A stretch of 64,000 nucleotides of DNA from Algoriphagus sp. (GCF_029254265.1 NZ_JAQWXX010000110.1:1-64000), one strand, 5' to 3'; counted from the stretch's first letter, positions 18,349-28,690 are shown. The notes: a model not told the origin generated them from the sequence alone. Numbers and translations are program-made.

Positions 18349-18618
18349 TTACCAGCTGGACTTTGTCACTCCAGGAATTTTGCCTGATGCGGCCATTTCC
18401 CTGAAGGTTACCCTGTTGATACCGAATTTTCTCATGTAGCCTTTTGGACGACCAGTAAGCTTACATCTATTATGAAGTCTTACAGGTGATGCGTTTTTTG
18501 GCAGTTTATCAAGTGCTTCATAATCACCAGCCGCTTTAAGGGCTGCTCTTTTATCAGCATACTTGGCTACTAAACGCTCTCTTTTTCTCTCGCGAGCTTT
18601 GATGGACTCTCTTGCCAT
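18349..18618 (-). CDS. rpsN: 30S ribosomal protein S14, long zinc-free form
   Basis: An 89-residue protein with the basic start [23 protein letters not shown] and end PGVTKSSW. It contains [15 protein letters not shown], with a single cysteine and no CXXC pairs, so it is the non-zinc (C-minus) type. It lies 3 bp after rplE and 84 bp before rpsH. Confidence 0.96.
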   Translation of the reverse strand: MARESIKARERKRERLVAKYADKRAALKAAGDYEALDKLPKNASPVRLHNRCKLTGRPKGYMRKFGINRVTFREMAASGKIPGVTKSSW

Positions 18619-18621
18619 GAT

Positions 18622-19182
18622 TTAGTCTTCTTTAGTGTTTTTAACGAAAGGCATTCCGAAAGCTTTCATTAATTCTAAGCTTTCCTCATCTGAATTTGCA
18701 GAGGTGACAAAAGTTATGTCCATTCCTGAAATTCTATTTACTTTCTCGATACTAATCTCAGGGAAAATAATCTGCTCCTGTACCCCTAGGGTATAGTTAC
18801 CTCTTCCGTCAAAACCTTTATCAGAAATACCTTTGAAATCTCTTACTCTAGGAAGTGCAACAGTCATAAGACGATCAAGGAATTCATACATCATGTCTCC
18901 TCTCAAGGTAACTTTAGCACCGATAGGCATGCCTTCTCTCAACTTAAAGTTGGATACAGAAGTCTTAGCTTTAGTAGAAACAGCTCTTTGACCAGTGATC
19001 AACGAAAGCTCTTCAACCCCCTGATCTACTAGTTTCTTGTCTGCTACTGCAGCACCAATACCTTTATTGATAACGATTTTAGTCAACTTAGGAACCTGCA
19101 TTACTGAGGAATATTGAAATTTCTCTTTCAATGCTGGAACGATATCGTTCAAATATTTTTGCTTGATTCTAGGATTAGCCAT
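18622..19182 (-). CDS. rplE: 50S ribosomal protein L5
   Basis: A 186-residue 5S rRNA-binding protein that contacts S13 across the subunit bridge. Conserved segments are [17 protein letters not shown], the [21 protein letters not shown] loop and [17 protein letters not shown]. Its start overlaps the end of rplX by 8 bp, indicating coupled translation. Confidence 0.97.
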   Translation of the reverse strand: MANPRIKQKYLNDIVPALKEKFQYSSVMQVPKLTKIVINKGIGAAVADKKLVDQGVEELSLITGQRAVSTKAKTSVSNFKLREGMPIGAKVTLRGDMMYEFLDRLMTVALPRVRDFKGISDKGFDGRGNYTLGVQEQIIFPEISIEKVNRISGMDITFVTSANSDEESLELMKAFGMPFVKNTKED

Positions 19183-19519
19183 TGATCACCTCCCCGGTTT
19201 TCTTAGAGTATCTTACTAATTTACCATTCTCACCTGCTTTACGACCAGTTCTGGTAGTCTCACCAGTCTTTGGATCTACAAGCATAAGGTTACTAATATG
19301 CATTGAGGCTTCCTTTTTATCGATTCCACCTTGAGGCTTAGCCGCAGTTGGCTTAACATGTTTTGTAATCATGTTTAGTCCTTCTACAATAGCTCTGCTC
19401 TTCTGCTTATCAACTGAAAGTACTTTGCCTGTTTTGCCTTTGTCATCGCCTGCGATTACCTTAACAGTATCACCGGTTTTGATGTGAAGCTTTGGTTGCT
19501 TGTTCATTTTTCTTTCCAT
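19175..19519 (-). CDS. rplX: 50S ribosomal protein L24
   Basis: A 114-residue protein with the KOW motif ([20 protein letters not shown]) near the N-terminus, an assembly initiator bound to the 5' part of 23S rRNA. Two ATG codons are possible, at 19519 and four codons later at 19507 ([10 protein letters not shown]); the first leaves a 2-bp gap to rplN. The end overlaps rplE by 8 bp. Confidence 0.95.
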   Translation of the reverse strand: MERKMNKQPKLHIKTGDTVKVIAGDDKGKTGKVLSVDKQKSRAIVEGLNMITKHVKPTAAKPQGGIDKKEASMHISNLMLVDPKTGETTRTGRKAGENGKLVRYSKKTGEVING

Positions 19520-19521
19520 GA

Positions 19522-19890
19522 TTACAATACTTCAGGGGCTAATGAAACGATTTTCATAAACTGCTTCTCTCTCAACTCTCTAGCCACTGGACCGAAAATA
19601 CGGGTTCCTCTTGGTTCGTCATTGTTGTTCAATAAAACAGCTGCATTGTCCTCAAATCGAATATAAGAACCATCTTTTCTTCTTATTTCTTTTCTAGTTC
19701 TGACAATAACCGCCTTTGAAACGGTACCTTTTTTCATATTGCTGGACGAAAGAGCTGACTTCACAGTCACTACAACTTTGTCACCAATGGAAGCATAACG
19801 CTTCTTGGTTCCACCCAACACACGGATTACTAATACCTCTTTGGCACCTGAGTTATCCGCTACGCTTAGTCTGGATTCTTGCTGTATCAT
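19522..19890 (-). CDS. rplN: 50S ribosomal protein L14
   Basis: A 122-residue protein matching L14 throughout: [19 protein letters not shown] at the start, [15 protein letters not shown], and [18 protein letters not shown] at the end. It forms part of an inter-subunit bridge with 16S helix 14. Gaps to both neighbours are 2 bp. Confidence 0.97.
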   Translation of the reverse strand: MIQQESRLSVADNSGAKEVLVIRVLGGTKKRYASIGDKVVVTVKSALSSSNMKKGTVSKAVIVRTRKEIRRKDGSYIRFEDNAAVLLNNNDEPRGTRIFGPVARELREKQFMKIVSLAPEVL

Positions 19891-19892
19891 AA

Positions 19893-20156
19893 TTATTTAG
19901 CTCTCTCAATAATTTCAACTACTCTCCAACGCTTATTCTTACTCAGCGGACGAGTTTCGCTGATTTTAACCGTGTCACCAGGGTTACATTCATTTTTCTC
20001 GTCATGAGCCATCAATTTGGTAGTTTTGGAAATAAACTTACCGTACATAGCGTGCTTTACGCGACGTTCTACTGCTACGGTGATGGACTTGTCCATCTTG
20101 TTACTTACCACTTTACCAATTCTTTCTTTTCGAAGATTTCTCTCTATCGTAGCCAT
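19893..20156 (-). CDS. rpsQ: 30S ribosomal protein S17
   Basis: An 87-residue OB-fold protein binding 16S helices 7 and 11. Typical segments are [21 protein letters not shown], then [20 protein letters not shown] and [20 protein letters not shown]. It lies 19 bp after rpmC and 2 bp before rplN. Confidence 0.97.
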   Translation of the reverse strand: MATIERNLRKERIGKVVSNKMDKSITVAVERRVKHAMYGKFISKTTKLMAHDEKNECNPGDTVKISETRPLSKNKRWRVVEIIERAK

Positions 20157-20175
20157 TTGTTTTTCTGTTAGCTAG

Positions 20176-20358
20176 TTATTTGGCAGCCAATGCAGTCTTT
20201 AATCTTGCGATAAAGCGCTTGGTCTCGCGGATTCTATTAGGATTCTCTATTGGAGAAATTGAGTGAGCAAACCGAAGTTTGGTCAGGTTCTCTTTCTCTG
20301 CGACTACTCGCTCTGCAATTTCACTTGCGGAAAGTGAATTGATTTCGGTATTTTTCAT
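20176..20358 (-). CDS. rpmC: 50S ribosomal protein L29
   Basis: A 60-residue two-helix protein at the exit tunnel, a docking point for SRP and trigger factor. It has LSASEIAERVVAEKENLTKL and the hallmark LRFAHSISPIENPNRIRETK. It lies between rplP (9 bp) and rpsQ (19 bp), as expected. Confidence 0.96.
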   Translation of the reverse strand: MKNTEINSLSASEIAERVVAEKENLTKLRFAHSISPIENPNRIRETKRFIARLKTALAAK

Positions 20359-20367
20359 AGTGCTTTA

Positions 20368-20787
20368 TTATTCAGCGTAATCTCTACGAACAACAAATCG
20401 GGTACTTACCGGTAGCTTCTGCTGGGCAAGTCTCAACGCTTCCTGAGCGGTTTCCAAGCTTACGCCTGTTGCCTCGAAAAGAATCGTTCCTGGTTTGATA
20501 ACTGCAACCCAATACTCTGGAGCACCTTTACCTTTACCCATACGAACTTCTGCGGGCTTCTTAGTGATCGGTTTGTCAGGGAAAATTCTGATCCAAACTT
20601 GACCTTCTCTTTTCATCGCTCTCGTCATTGCGATACGAGCTGCCTCGATCTGACGGGAGGTGATCCATCCTGGCTCAAGGGATTTTATGCCAAAGTTGCC
20701 AAAAGAAAGCGAATGCCCTCTTTGTGCAAGACCTTTGACACGGCCCTTGTGCATTTTCCTATATTTAGTTCTTTTTGGCTGTAACAT
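20368..20787 (-). CDS. rplP: 50S ribosomal protein L16
   Basis: A 139-residue protein near the A-site tRNA, starting [19 protein letters not shown]. It has the [20 protein letters not shown] and [20 protein letters not shown] segments of L16. It lies 23 bp after rpsC and 9 bp before rpmC. Confidence 0.97.
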   Translation of the reverse strand: MLQPKRTKYRKMHKGRVKGLAQRGHSLSFGNFGIKSLEPGWITSRQIEAARIAMTRAMKREGQVWIRIFPDKPITKKPAEVRMGKGKGAPEYWVAVIKPGTILFEATGVSLETAQEALRLAQQKLPVSTRFVVRRDYAE

Positions 20788-20810
20788 GAGTTCTCACTTA
20801 AGGGTGAAAA

Positions 20811-21542
20811 TTAGTTATTTCTTTTTCTTCGTCTAGGACCATTATCTCTCTTAGGACCTGCATTACGTGGGCCTTTAGGCTCATTAGCAGCACCTTGGTT
20901 TGGAGAAAGATCTCTCTTTCCATAAACCTCACCTTTAAAGATCCAAACTTTGATTCCTATAATCCCATAGACTGTTTTAGCCTCTGAAAGTGCGTAATCA
21001 ATATCTGCTCTTAAAGTATGAAGAGGAATTCTTCCTTCTTTGTACATTTCAGATCGAGCCATTTCAGCTCCACCTAGACGTCCTGAAAGTTTAACTTTAA
21101 TTCCTTCTGCACCCACTCTCATGGTCGCCGCAATGGATTGCTTCATTGCTCTTCTGAAAGAAATTCTTGCTTGAAGTTGCTGAGCGATTGACTCACCTAC
21201 TAATTTAGCATCCATTTCTGGTCGCTTAATTTCAAAGATATTTATCTGAATATCCTTGTTGGTGATTTTTTTCAATTCTTCCTTCAGCTTATCTACTTCG
21301 GCTCCACCTTTACCAATTACGACTCCTGGACGGGCAGTATGAATTGTCAAGGTAATTCTCTTAAGCGTTCGCTCAATGATTACCTTGGAAATTCCTCCCT
21401 TAGGGATTCTGGCAAGGACGTACTTACGGATTTGCTGATCTTCGTATAGTTTTTCAGCGAAGTCTTTCCCACCATACCAGTTGGAATCCCAGCCTTTGAC
21501 TACACCAAGTCTAAATCCTATTGGGTTGATCTTTTGTCCCAT
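20811..21542 (-). CDS. rpsC: 30S ribosomal protein S3
   Basis: A 243-residue protein at the mRNA entry channel. It contains a type II KH domain ([20 protein letters not shown] near 70-90) and the C-terminal S3 domain ([20 protein letters not shown]). The last 35 residues are a basic, Asn/Pro/Gly-rich tail ending PRRRKRNN, longer than minimal S3. It follows rplV by 9 bp. Confidence 0.97.
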   Translation of the reverse strand: MGQKINPIGFRLGVVKGWDSNWYGGKDFAEKLYEDQQIRKYVLARIPKGGISKVIIERTLKRITLTIHTARPGVVIGKGGAEVDKLKEELKKITNKDIQINIFEIKRPEMDAKLVGESIAQQLQARISFRRAMKQSIAATMRVGAEGIKVKLSGRLGGAEMARSEMYKEGRIPLHTLRADIDYALSEAKTVYGIIGIKVWIFKGEVYGKRDLSPNQGAANEPKGPRNAGPKRDNGPRRRKRNN

Positions 21543-21551
21543 AGTCTGTTC

Positions 21552-21944
21552 TTAATTTGCCTTTTCGTTTGTTTCTACTACATCAGCGGTAACGTCCTGG
21601 TCGATGAATGCATCTACTACCAAGGTTACATGATTTGATCTTTTGCGGATTCTATGTCCTCTACCTTGAGGGGCAGGTCTTAATCTCTTAAGAGATCTAC
21701 CCTCATCTACCATTACAGTTTTGATGAAGAGGTCAGCTTCTTCCAACTTAGCATCCGGGTTTTTTGCTTGCCAGTTAGCTACTGCTGAAAGCAGCAATTT
21801 CTCTAGTCTAAGGGCACCGTGATTTGGAGTAAACTTCAAAATGCTAAGTGCTAATCCTACTCTCTTGCCTCTGACAAGGTCAGCCACAAGGCGCATTTTA
21901 CGCGGAGAAGTAGGAACGTTATTTAATCTTGCTATTGCTTCCAT
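21552..21944 (-). CDS. rplV: 50S ribosomal protein L22
   Basis: A 130-residue exit-tunnel protein with the globular start [20 protein letters not shown] and the long beta-hairpin [20 protein letters not shown] that lines the tunnel and is the site of some macrolide-resistance changes. No unusual change is visible by eye. There is a 2-bp gap after rpsS. Confidence 0.97.
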   Translation of the reverse strand: MEAIARLNNVPTSPRKMRLVADLVRGKRVGLALSILKFTPNHGALRLEKLLLSAVANWQAKNPDAKLEEADLFIKTVMVDEGRSLKRLRPAPQGRGHRIRKRSNHVTLVVDAFIDQDVTADVVETNEKAN

Positions 21945-21946
21945 GA

Positions 21947-22225
21947 TTATCTCTTTCCTTTATCTTTTTTGGCGATGTGGCCTCTGAAATTTCTGGTAGG
22001 AGCAAATTCACCTAGCTTATGACCTACCATGTTGTCTGTTACAAATACTGGAATGAACTTATTCCCATTATGCACAGCGAAGGTATGTCCTACGAAATCT
22101 GGAGAAATCATTGATTTTCTTGACCAAGTCTTGATTACCGACTTCTTTCCTGATTCGTTCAATGCATCCACCTTTTTTACTAAATGGTGCTCGATATAAG
22201 GACCTTTTTTTAATGAACGTGCCAT
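21947..22225 (-). CDS. rpsS: 30S ribosomal protein S19
   Basis: A 92-residue head protein, starting [20 protein letters not shown], with [20 protein letters not shown] and [19 protein letters not shown], all typical of S19. It lies 2 bp after rplB and 2 bp before rplV. Confidence 0.97.
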   Translation of the reverse strand: MARSLKKGPYIEHHLVKKVDALNESGKKSVIKTWSRKSMISPDFVGHTFAVHNGNKFIPVFVTDNMVGHKLGEFAPTRNFRGHIAKKDKGKR

Positions 22226-22227
22226 AA

Positions 22228-23052
22228 TTATTTAGATCTTTTGCTAATGATGAACTTGTTTGAATACTTCTTTGGAGATCTGGTTTTCTTACCTTTAGAC
22301 AATAGACCTTTTCTTGATCTTGGATGTCCTCCAGAAGAACGACCTTCACCACCACCCATAGGGTGATCGACTGGGTTCATAGCCACACCTCTTGTCCGAG
22401 GTCTAACTCCAAGCCATCTCTTACGACCTGCTTTTCCCAATACTACGTTCATATGATCGCCATTTGATACAGTACCAACTGTAGCCATACAAACTCCTAG
22501 AACCATTCTCATCTCGCCTGAAGGAAGTTTTACAGTCACGTATTTCCCTTCACGGGCCACGATCTGCGCATATCCACCAGCACTTCTTACCATAGCTGCA
22601 CCCTTATTAGGCTTCAATTCCACACAGTGTACAATTGTACCCATTGGAATGTTCTCTAGATGCATAGCGTTGCCCACTTCTGGTGCAACTTTCTCACCGG
22701 AAATCACTGTTTGTCCTACTGACAAACCTTCCGGAGCGATAATGTAGGTTTTAGCACCGTCAGCGTAATAAAGTAGGGCTAGACGAGCCGTTCTATTTGG
22801 ATCGTACTCTATGCTCTTTACAGTAGCTGGTACACCAAACTTGTTTCTTTTGAAGTCTACAATTCTGAGTCTTCTCTTATGACCTCCGCCGATATAGCGA
22901 GCAGTCATCTTACCTTCATTATTTCTACCTCCTGATTTCTTCAATGGAGCAAGAAGAGATTTCTCTGGCTTAGCCGAGGTAATCTCGGTGAAAGCTGGAG
23001 CCACTCTAAATCTCGTTCCAGGAGTAACAGGGTTTAACTTTTTAATTGCCAT
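22228..23052 (-). CDS. rplB: 50S ribosomal protein L2
   Basis: A 274-residue protein needed for subunit association and close to the peptidyl-transferase centre. Typical features are the OB-like N-terminal half ([20 protein letters not shown]), the SH3-like half and the [18 protein letters not shown] loop containing the conserved histidine. It lies 13 bp after rplW. Confidence 0.97.
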   Translation of the reverse strand: MAIKKLNPVTPGTRFRVAPAFTEITSAKPEKSLLAPLKKSGGRNNEGKMTARYIGGGHKRRLRIVDFKRNKFGVPATVKSIEYDPNRTARLALLYYADGAKTYIIAPEGLSVGQTVISGEKVAPEVGNAMHLENIPMGTIVHCVELKPNKGAAMVRSAGGYAQIVAREGKYVTVKLPSGEMRMVLGVCMATVGTVSNGDHMNVVLGKAGRKRWLGVRPRTRGVAMNPVDHPMGGGEGRSSGGHPRSRKGLLSKGKKTRSPKKYSNKFIISKRSK

Positions 23053-23065
23053 GATATTGATTCAA

Positions 23066-23353
23066 TTAAACTTCTCCGTAAAAATCAATTACCTCTCCGT
23101 CAGCTACTTCTACAATTGCCTTTTTAAAGGAATTTGTAAAACCTGACACAACTTTAGCTTTGGTATATCTCGATTTATGCTTTGCAGCATATCTCATGGT
23201 TCTGATAGACACCACTTTTACACCAAACGTTTTCTCTACAGCATTTTTGATTTCAGGTTTCTTCGCAGTTTTTTCTACGATGAACCCATAAACGCCTCTT
23301 TCGTTCATGGCGGAAATCTTTTCTGTAATTAGGGGCTGCTTTAGAATATCCAT
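23066..23353 (-). CDS. rplW: 50S ribosomal protein L23
   Basis: A 95-residue exit-tunnel protein and chaperone docking site. It has the LITEKISAMNERGVYGFIVE start and the NAVEKTFGVKVVSIRTM core of L23. It lies 4 bp after rplD. Confidence 0.96.
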   Translation of the reverse strand: MDILKQPLITEKISAMNERGVYGFIVEKTAKKPEIKNAVEKTFGVKVVSIRTMRYAAKHKSRYTKAKVVSGFTNSFKKAIVEVADGEVIDFYGEV

Positions 23354-23357
23354 TGTC

Positions 23358-23987
23358 TTATTTCGATAAAATGGTTTCCAATTTACTTACAGATCCTTCA
23401 CAGATAACCAAATGGTCAGCATTCAAGAGTTGGTAAGTATTTACATCATTTACAGTCACAACTTTTGACTTAGGAAGATTTCTGCTAGACAGATAAACAT
23501 TCTTGTTTTCCTCAGGAAGTACCAAGATTGTTTTCTTATCTGTAAGAGATAATCCATTAAGTAGTGCTAAAAAGCTCTTAGTCTTTGGAGAATCGAAAGA
23601 TAAATCTTCCAATACCATCAGACTATTGTCCTTTACCTTATAAGATAAAGCAGATTTTCTAGCTAGTTGCTTTACTTTCTTATTCAATTTGAAGGAATAA
23701 TCTCTTGGCTGTGGGCCAAATACTCTTCCTCCTCCTCGGAAAAGCGGCGACTTGATAGATCCAGCTCTAGCACCACCGGTACCTTTTTGCTTTTTAATCT
23801 TCTTAGTAGAACCCGCTATTTCGTTTCTTTCTTTTGACTTGTGCGTCCCCTGTCTTTGGTTGGCCAAGTACTGCTTAACATCAAGGTAGATTGCGTGATC
23901 GTTAGGATCAATTGCGAAAATCTCATCAGACAAGCTGATTTTTCTACCTGTGTCTTCTCCTTTATGATTAATTACTGCTAATTCCAT
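23358..23987 (-). CDS. rplD: 50S ribosomal protein L4
   Basis: A 209-residue protein with the extended internal loop ([20 protein letters not shown], about 69-88) that reaches into the exit tunnel, and the Rossmann-like globular domain. In E. coli L4 represses the S10 operon through its leader; the leader here (24624-24685) shows no structure I can equate with that one. It lies 3 bp after rplC. Confidence 0.96.
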   Translation of the reverse strand: MELAVINHKGEDTGRKISLSDEIFAIDPNDHAIYLDVKQYLANQRQGTHKSKERNEIAGSTKKIKKQKGTGGARAGSIKSPLFRGGGRVFGPQPRDYSFKLNKKVKQLARKSALSYKVKDNSLMVLEDLSFDSPKTKSFLALLNGLSLTDKKTILVLPEENKNVYLSSRNLPKSKVVTVNDVNTYQLLNADHLVICEGSVSKLETILSK

Positions 23988-23990
23988 GGC

Positions 23991-24623
23991 TTACTTCTCT
24001 AGAATAACGAAAGAATTTTTAGGACCCGGTACTGAACCAGAAACTAACAAGAGATTTTGCTCAGCATAAATTTTCAACACTCGAAGGTTGATCACTTTTA
24101 CTCTGTCTCCGCCAGTTCTTCCAGCCATTCTCATTCCTTTGAATACTCTGGATGGCCATGAACATGCACCAATTGAACCTGGGTGTCTCGCTCTGTTATG
24201 CTGACCGTGGGTTTGTCCACCTACACCAGCAAATCCATGACGTTTAACCACACCTTGGAATCCTTTACCTTTTGAAGTTCCAATTGCATCGATGAAGTCA
24301 CCTTCAACAAACACTTCTGAACTCTTCACAGTAGCTCCTAAATCAACCTGGCCTTCAAATTCGACCCGGAAATCTCTGAACTCAACAACTTTCTGCTTTG
24401 GCGTTGTGCCGGCCTTTTTGAAATGACCGACTAATGGTTTTGGCGTATTTTTCTCTTTACGCTCACCATAAGCCAACTGCACTGCGTTGTACCCGTCTGT
24501 TTCGACGTTTTTTACTTGCGTCACTACGCAAGGACCAGCCTCTATTAGCGTGCATGCGACATTACGTCCATCGGCACTGAAAATGCTAGTCATACCTACT
24601 TTTCTTCCTATAATACCAGACAT
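23991..24623 (-). CDS. rplC: 50S ribosomal protein L3
   Basis: A 210-residue early-assembly protein, starting [20 protein letters not shown], with the [20 protein letters not shown] extension that reaches the peptidyl-transferase centre. It is the first gene of this transcript and has a strong Bacteroidota-type promoter 63 bp upstream, rather than following rpsJ directly. Confidence 0.97.
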   Translation of the reverse strand: MSGIIGRKVGMTSIFSADGRNVACTLIEAGPCVVTQVKNVETDGYNAVQLAYGERKEKNTPKPLVGHFKKAGTTPKQKVVEFRDFRVEFEGQVDLGATVKSSEVFVEGDFIDAIGTSKGKGFQGVVKRHGFAGVGGQTHGQHNRARHPGSIGACSWPSRVFKGMRMAGRTGGDRVKVINLRVLKIYAEQNLLLVSGSVPGPKNSFVILEK

Positions 24624-24685
24624 CTATACTAAGATATTTTGATAATCCACAAACAATTATTTGCTTGGGCCCTTTTAAAGGACTG

Positions 24686-24716
24686 CAAAGTTACTGAAAT
24701 AAAATTCTGCAACAAA
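24686..24716 (-). promoter_or_regulatory. Promoter of the rplC-rplQ operon
   Basis: On the minus strand TTTG (24713-24716), a 19-base spacer and TAACTTTG (24686-24693) match the Bacteroidota housekeeping promoter TTTG-N19-TAnnTTTG in both boxes and spacing. It lies 63 bp before rplC and downstream of the rpsJ terminator, so the big operon has its own start. Confidence 0.85.
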
Positions 24717-24817
24717 CCGGAACTCCTATATTTTCAAAGTATTAGAAAATAATTAGCTCGTTTTCCTTAAAATTTGATTCAAAACCTAATTGAAGTATTT
24801 TAAAAGGGCTTTCAATA

Positions 24818-24846
24818 AAAAGGCCTGCTTCGAAAAACAGGCCTTT
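24818..24846 (-). terminator. Intrinsic terminator between rpsJ and rplC
   Basis: AAAAGGCCTG pairs with CAGGCCTTTT around a TTTTTCGAAG-type loop and runs into T residues on the minus strand. It starts about 22 bp beyond the rpsJ stop and ends the rpsL-rpsG-fusA-rpsJ transcript. Confidence 0.88.
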
Positions 24847-24867
24847 TACTTTATTTTGAAAGTCCGA

Positions 24868-25173
24868 TCAAACTTTGATCTCTACATCTACACCTGATGG
24901 AAGCTCGATTTTCATCAAGGCATCTACAGTTTTAGAAGAGTTTGAATAGATATCAACTAGCCTTTTGTAAGTACAAAGTTGATACTGATCTCTAGCTTTC
25001 TTATTTACGTGTGGAGATTTCAATACTGTGAACTTCTCCTTCTTAGTAGGCAATGGAATTGGGCCTACTACGACTGCGCCAGTGGCTTTCACTGCCTTCA
25101 CGATCTTCTCTGATGACTTATCCACCAGGCTATGATCGTATGATTTTAGTTTTATTCTAATTTTCTGATTCAT
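24868..25173 (-). CDS. rpsJ: 30S ribosomal protein S10 (also transcription factor NusE)
   Basis: A 101-residue protein, [20 protein letters not shown] onward, with the [20 protein letters not shown] loop and [18 protein letters not shown] end of S10. S10 also acts in antitermination with the NusG encoded at 39214. It closes the str operon 12 bp after fusA; a terminator and a separate promoter divide it from rplC, whereas in many genomes it heads the S10 operon. Confidence 0.97.
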   Translation of the reverse strand: MNQKIRIKLKSYDHSLVDKSSEKIVKAVKATGAVVVGPIPLPTKKEKFTVLKSPHVNKKARDQYQLCTYKRLVDIYSNSSKTVDALMKIELPSGVDVEIKV

Positions 25174-25185
25174 CGCAATTTTTGA

Positions 25186-27306
25186 TTAGTCTTTCTGACC
25201 TTTAACTTTAGCAATTACAGTTTCTGCAATGTTATTTGGAACTGGCTCGTAGTGAGAGAACGTCAATGATGCCGTTGCTCTACCTGAAGTAATTGTTCTC
25301 AAATCGGTAATGTAACCGAATAACTCTGACAAAGGAACTGCAGCTCTTACTACTGAGGATGTACCTTTTGTATCCATACCTTTCATAAGCCCTCTTCTTC
25401 TGTTCAAATCACCGGTAATTGGACCAGTGTATTCGTCAGGAGTCACTACATCAACAGACATAATTGGCTCAAGCAGTTGAGGCTTACATTTCTTAGCTGC
25501 ATCTTTAAAACCAATTCTTGCCGCAAGTTCAAAAGAAAGCGCATCAGAATCGACGTCGTGGAAAGAGCCATGGAACAATCTCACCTTCATAGATTCAATT
25601 GGGTATCCTGCAAGAGGTCCGTTTTTCATACTCTCGGCAAATCCCTTTTGAATAGAAGGAATGAATTCTTTTGGAATTACACCACCTACGATACCATTGA
25701 CGAAGTCAAGACCTGGCTTGATTTCTCCAGTCTCAGGATCAGGATCTTTAGGACCAAGTTCGAATACGATATCAGCAAATTTACCTTTACCACCTGTCTG
25801 CTTCTTGTAAACCTCTTTGTGCTCTACTGAGCCAAATAAAGCCTCTTTGTAAGCAACCTGAGGAGCACCTTGGTTGATCTCAACTTTAAACTCTCGCTTC
25901 AATCGGTCAATGATGATATCAAGGTGAAGTTCTCCCATACCTCTCAAGATAGTCTGACCAGTCTCGTGATCAGTATTTACTTGAAGTGTAGGATCTTCTT
26001 CTACTAGCTTGGCGATAGCCATACCTAGTTTATCTACATCTGCTTGAGTCTTAGGCTCAATAGCATAACCGATAACAGGCTCTGGGAAAACCATTGATTC
26101 CAATACTACTTTACGCTTTTCGTCACAAAGTGTATCACCTGTCTTAATGTCTTTGAAACCAACAACGGCTCCAATATCACCTGCTACTAGTCTCTCGATC
26201 TGATTTTGCTTATTCGCATGCATTTGGAATACACGAGAGATACGCTCTTTATTTCCTGATCGGCTATTGAATACATAAGAACCAGATTCCAGAATTCCAG
26301 AATATGCTCTTACGAAGCAAAGACGACCAACGAAAGGATCGGTAGCAATTTTAAATGCCAAACCAGTAAATGGCTCTTTTTCGTCAGGAGAGATTCTAAC
26401 TTCCAACTCTTCGTCCTCACGGTCATGAGCGATGATATCATCCTTGTCCAGTGGTGAAGGAAGAAGTTCCATCACTAGGTCAAGCATAGTTTGTACACCT
26501 TTATTTTTGAAAGAAGAACCGCAAACCATAGGGACAATTTTCATGTCGATAGTTGCTTTTCTCAATGCGCTTAGAATTTCTTCTTCAGTAATTGAGTTTG
26601 GATCTTCGAAAAATTTCTCCATCAAAGACTCGTCGTAGTCAGCAACTGCTTCTAGCAAATGCTCTCTCCACTCTTCTACTTCCTCAATCATGTCTTCTGG
26701 AATCGGGACTTCGTTGAAAGTCATTCCAAAGTCATCTTCGTTCCAAACAATAGCCCGGTTGTTGATCAAATCAACTACTCCACGGAATTTATCTTCTGCC
26801 CCTATCGGGATTTGCAAAGGAACAGCATAGCTTCCAAGCATTTCCTTTACTTGCTTACACACCTCAAGGAAGTTAGCTCCTGCACGGTCCATTTTGTTAA
26901 CGAATCCGATCCGAGCTACTTTATAATTATCAGCTAATCGCCAGTTGGTCTCAGACTGTGGTTCAACACCATCCACAGCACTGAACAGGAAAACCAGACC
27001 ATCCAATACTCGAAGAGAGCGGTTCACCTCTACAGTGAAATCCACGTGACCTGGAGTATCGATGATGTTTATTTGATATTTTTGATCTCTGTAGTTCCAA
27101 AAAACTGTTGTTGCTGCAGAAGTGATCGTGATTCCACGCTCTTGCTCCTGTGCCATCCAGTCCATTGTAGCCGCTCCATCGTGAACCTCACCAATTTTGT
27201 GAGATACACCGGAGTAAAAAAGGATACGCTCAGTGGTAGTGGTTTTACCAGCATCAATGTGCGCAGCAATGCCTATGTTTCTTGTATATTTTAAGTCTCT
27301 TGCCAT
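25186..27306 (-). CDS. fusA: Translation elongation factor G
   Basis: A 706-residue GTPase that drives translocation and, with the RRF encoded at 46201, ribosome recycling. The P-loop AHIDAGKT is at 15-22, followed by [19 protein letters not shown] and NKMDRAG (G1-G4), then domains II-V ending in [20 protein letters not shown]. It is in the str operon, 5 bp after rpsG and 12 bp before rpsJ. Confidence 0.97.
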   Translation of the reverse strand: MARDLKYTRNIGIAAHIDAGKTTTTERILFYSGVSHKIGEVHDGAATMDWMAQEQERGITITSAATTVFWNYRDQKYQINIIDTPGHVDFTVEVNRSLRVLDGLVFLFSAVDGVEPQSETNWRLADNYKVARIGFVNKMDRAGANFLEVCKQVKEMLGSYAVPLQIPIGAEDKFRGVVDLINNRAIVWNEDDFGMTFNEVPIPEDMIEEVEEWREHLLEAVADYDESLMEKFFEDPNSITEEEILSALRKATIDMKIVPMVCGSSFKNKGVQTMLDLVMELLPSPLDKDDIIAHDREDEELEVRISPDEKEPFTGLAFKIATDPFVGRLCFVRAYSGILESGSYVFNSRSGNKERISRVFQMHANKQNQIERLVAGDIGAVVGFKDIKTGDTLCDEKRKVVLESMVFPEPVIGYAIEPKTQADVDKLGMAIAKLVEEDPTLQVNTDHETGQTILRGMGELHLDIIIDRLKREFKVEINQGAPQVAYKEALFGSVEHKEVYKKQTGGKGKFADIVFELGPKDPDPETGEIKPGLDFVNGIVGGVIPKEFIPSIQKGFAESMKNGPLAGYPIESMKVRLFHGSFHDVDSDALSFELAARIGFKDAAKKCKPQLLEPIMSVDVVTPDEYTGPITGDLNRRRGLMKGMDTKGTSSVVRAAVPLSELFGYITDLRTITSGRATASLTFSHYEPVPNNIAETVIAKVKGQKD

Positions 27307-27311
27307 CCTAA

Positions 27312-27779
27312 TTAAAATCTAAAGTGTGAGAATGCTTTGTTAGCCTCAGCCATTCTGTGTGTATCATCTTTTTTCTTCACTGCAGCACCTTCGCCTTTTG
27401 CACCGGCAATGATTTCTCCAGCAAGACGATCCATCATAGTCTTCTCACCTCTTTTTCGAGCATAGTTGATCATCCACTTGATTCCAAGGGCCATCTTTCT
27501 TTCAGGTCGGACTTCCATTGGAACTTGGAATGTAGCACCACCAACTCTACGACTCTTCACCTCTACGGATGGAGCAATATTGTTAAGCGCTTTTTTCCAA
27601 ACTTCAAGACCATTCTCACCTACTTTGGATTCTACCTTCTCTACTGCATCGTAGAAAATGTTGTAAGCAATACTCTTCTTCCCATCTACCATTAGACAGT
27701 TCACAAACTTGGTTACCAAGGTATCATTGAACTTTGGATCAGGAAGAATATATCTCTTCTTTGGTTTCGCTTTTCTCAT
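27312..27779 (-). CDS. rpsG: 30S ribosomal protein S7
   Basis: A 155-residue primary binding protein of the 30S head. It starts [20 protein letters not shown] and contains [20 protein letters not shown] and the basic helix [17 protein letters not shown]7 autoregulates the str operon in E. coli. It lies 18 bp after rpsL and 5 bp before fusA. Confidence 0.97.
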   Translation of the reverse strand: MRKAKPKKRYILPDPKFNDTLVTKFVNCLMVDGKKSIAYNIFYDAVEKVESKVGENGLEVWKKALNNIAPSVEVKSRRVGGATFQVPMEVRPERKMALGIKWMINYARKRGEKTMMDRLAGEIIAGAKGEGAAVKKKDDTHRMAEANKAFSHFRF

Positions 27780-27797
27780 TTCTTTTGAATGTTTTGA

Positions 27798-28208
27798 TTA
27801 TTTCTTTTTTGCCGGAGCAGCTGGAGCACCCTTACCTGCTTTCGGTCTTTTAGCACCATACTTAGAGCGACCTTGCTTACGGTCTTTTACTCCTGCAGTA
27901 TCAAGTGCACCTCGGATGATGTGATATCTCACACCTGGTAGATCCTTCACACGACCACCTCTGATCAATACGATCGAGTGCTCTTGTAGATTGTGACCTT
28001 CTCCAGGAATATAAGCATTCACTTCTTTTCCGTTTGTCAATCTCACCCTAGCCACTTTACGCATCGCGGAGTTAGGCTTCTTAGGGGTTGTAGTATATAC
28101 TCTGGTACAAACTCCTCTTCGCTGTGGACATGAATCCAGAGCTCTTGATTTAGATTTGGTTTCCAGTGTAGTTCTACCTTTTCTTACTAATTGTTGAATA
28201 GTAGGCAT
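27798..28208 (-). CDS. rpsL: 30S ribosomal protein S12
   Basis: A 136-residue decoding-centre protein, starting [20 protein letters not shown]. The TPKKPNSA loop (41-48) and [19 protein letters not shown] carry the wild-type lysines at the usual streptomycin-resistance positions. The C-terminus has an added Ala/Pro/Lys tail ([12 protein letters not shown]). It is the first gene of the str operon, 48 bp after a strong promoter. Confidence 0.97.
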   Translation of the reverse strand: MPTIQQLVRKGRTTLETKSKSRALDSCPQRRGVCTRVYTTTPKKPNSAMRKVARVRLTNGKEVNAYIPGEGHNLQEHSIVLIRGGRVKDLPGVRYHIIRGALDTAGVKDRKQGRSKYGAKRPKAGKGAPAAPAKKK

Positions 28209-28255
28209 TAACTGATAAAATTTAGTTTTCCTGTAAACTGTTAAATTTTGGACTG

Positions 28256-28286
28256 CAAAGGTAATGAACTTAATAAAAGGAACAAA
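28256..28286 (-). promoter_or_regulatory. Promoter of the rpsL-rpsG-fusA-rpsJ operon
   Basis: TTTG (28283-28286), exactly 19 bases, then TACCTTTG (28256-28263) on the minus strand: a full match to the Bacteroidota consensus. It lies just beyond the stop of the DUF3467 gene and 48 bp before rpsL. Confidence 0.85.
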
Positions 28287-28306
28287 CTTAGGAAGTTATA
28301 TTTTTA

Positions 28307-28630
28307 TCAAGCCTCTCCTGGAGTCCCAAAACTTATTGGGAATTGAGGGGCTCCACCGGATTGGTTAATCTTCCTGAACGCGGCCTCATACTTTTCTATG
28401 TTATCCTTTAATGCTGCCAAAAGTCGCTTTGCATGCTCAGGAGTTACAATTACTCGTGATTTCACTTTAGCTTTGGGAACACCCGGCATAAGTCGGATAA
28501 AATCTATAACAAACTCAGAATTGGAATGAGCGATCATAGCCAAATTAGAATAAACACCTTCAGCAACTTCTTCAGATAGCTCAATATTGATTTGTTGATT
28601 TGCTCTGTTTTTTTCTTTCTCGTCTTCCAT
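28307..28630 (-). CDS. DUF3467 domain protein
   Basis: A 107-residue cytoplasmic protein. The core (INIELSEEVAEGVYSNLAMI, then SEFVIDFIRLMPG and VKSRVIVTPEHAKRLLAAL) is the DUF3467 pattern, whose function is unknown. The start is only 15 bp after the rpoC terminator hairpin, so expression probably depends on read-through. A position next to rpoC or the str operon is usual in Bacteroidota as far as I recall, hinting at a housekeeping role. It ends in a flexible Gly/Pro tail. Confidence 0.85.
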   Translation of the reverse strand: MEDEKEKNRANQQINIELSEEVAEGVYSNLAMIAHSNSEFVIDFIRLMPGVPKAKVKSRVIVTPEHAKRLLAALKDNIEKYEAAFRKINQSGGAPQFPISFGTPGEA

Positions 28631-28644
28631 AGTATTTGATTAAA

Positions 28645-28670
28645 AAAGGCCTGTACGAATACAGGCCTTT
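28645..28670 (-). terminator. Terminator or attenuator between rpoC and the DUF3467 gene
   Basis: A perfect 11-bp stem (AAAGGCCTGTA / TACAGGCCTTT) with a 4-base loop, followed by T on the minus strand. It starts about 21 bp after the rpoC stop and ends 14 bp before the next start codon. Confidence 0.88.
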
Positions 28671-28690
28671 CCATTCATATTTAAACCCTA

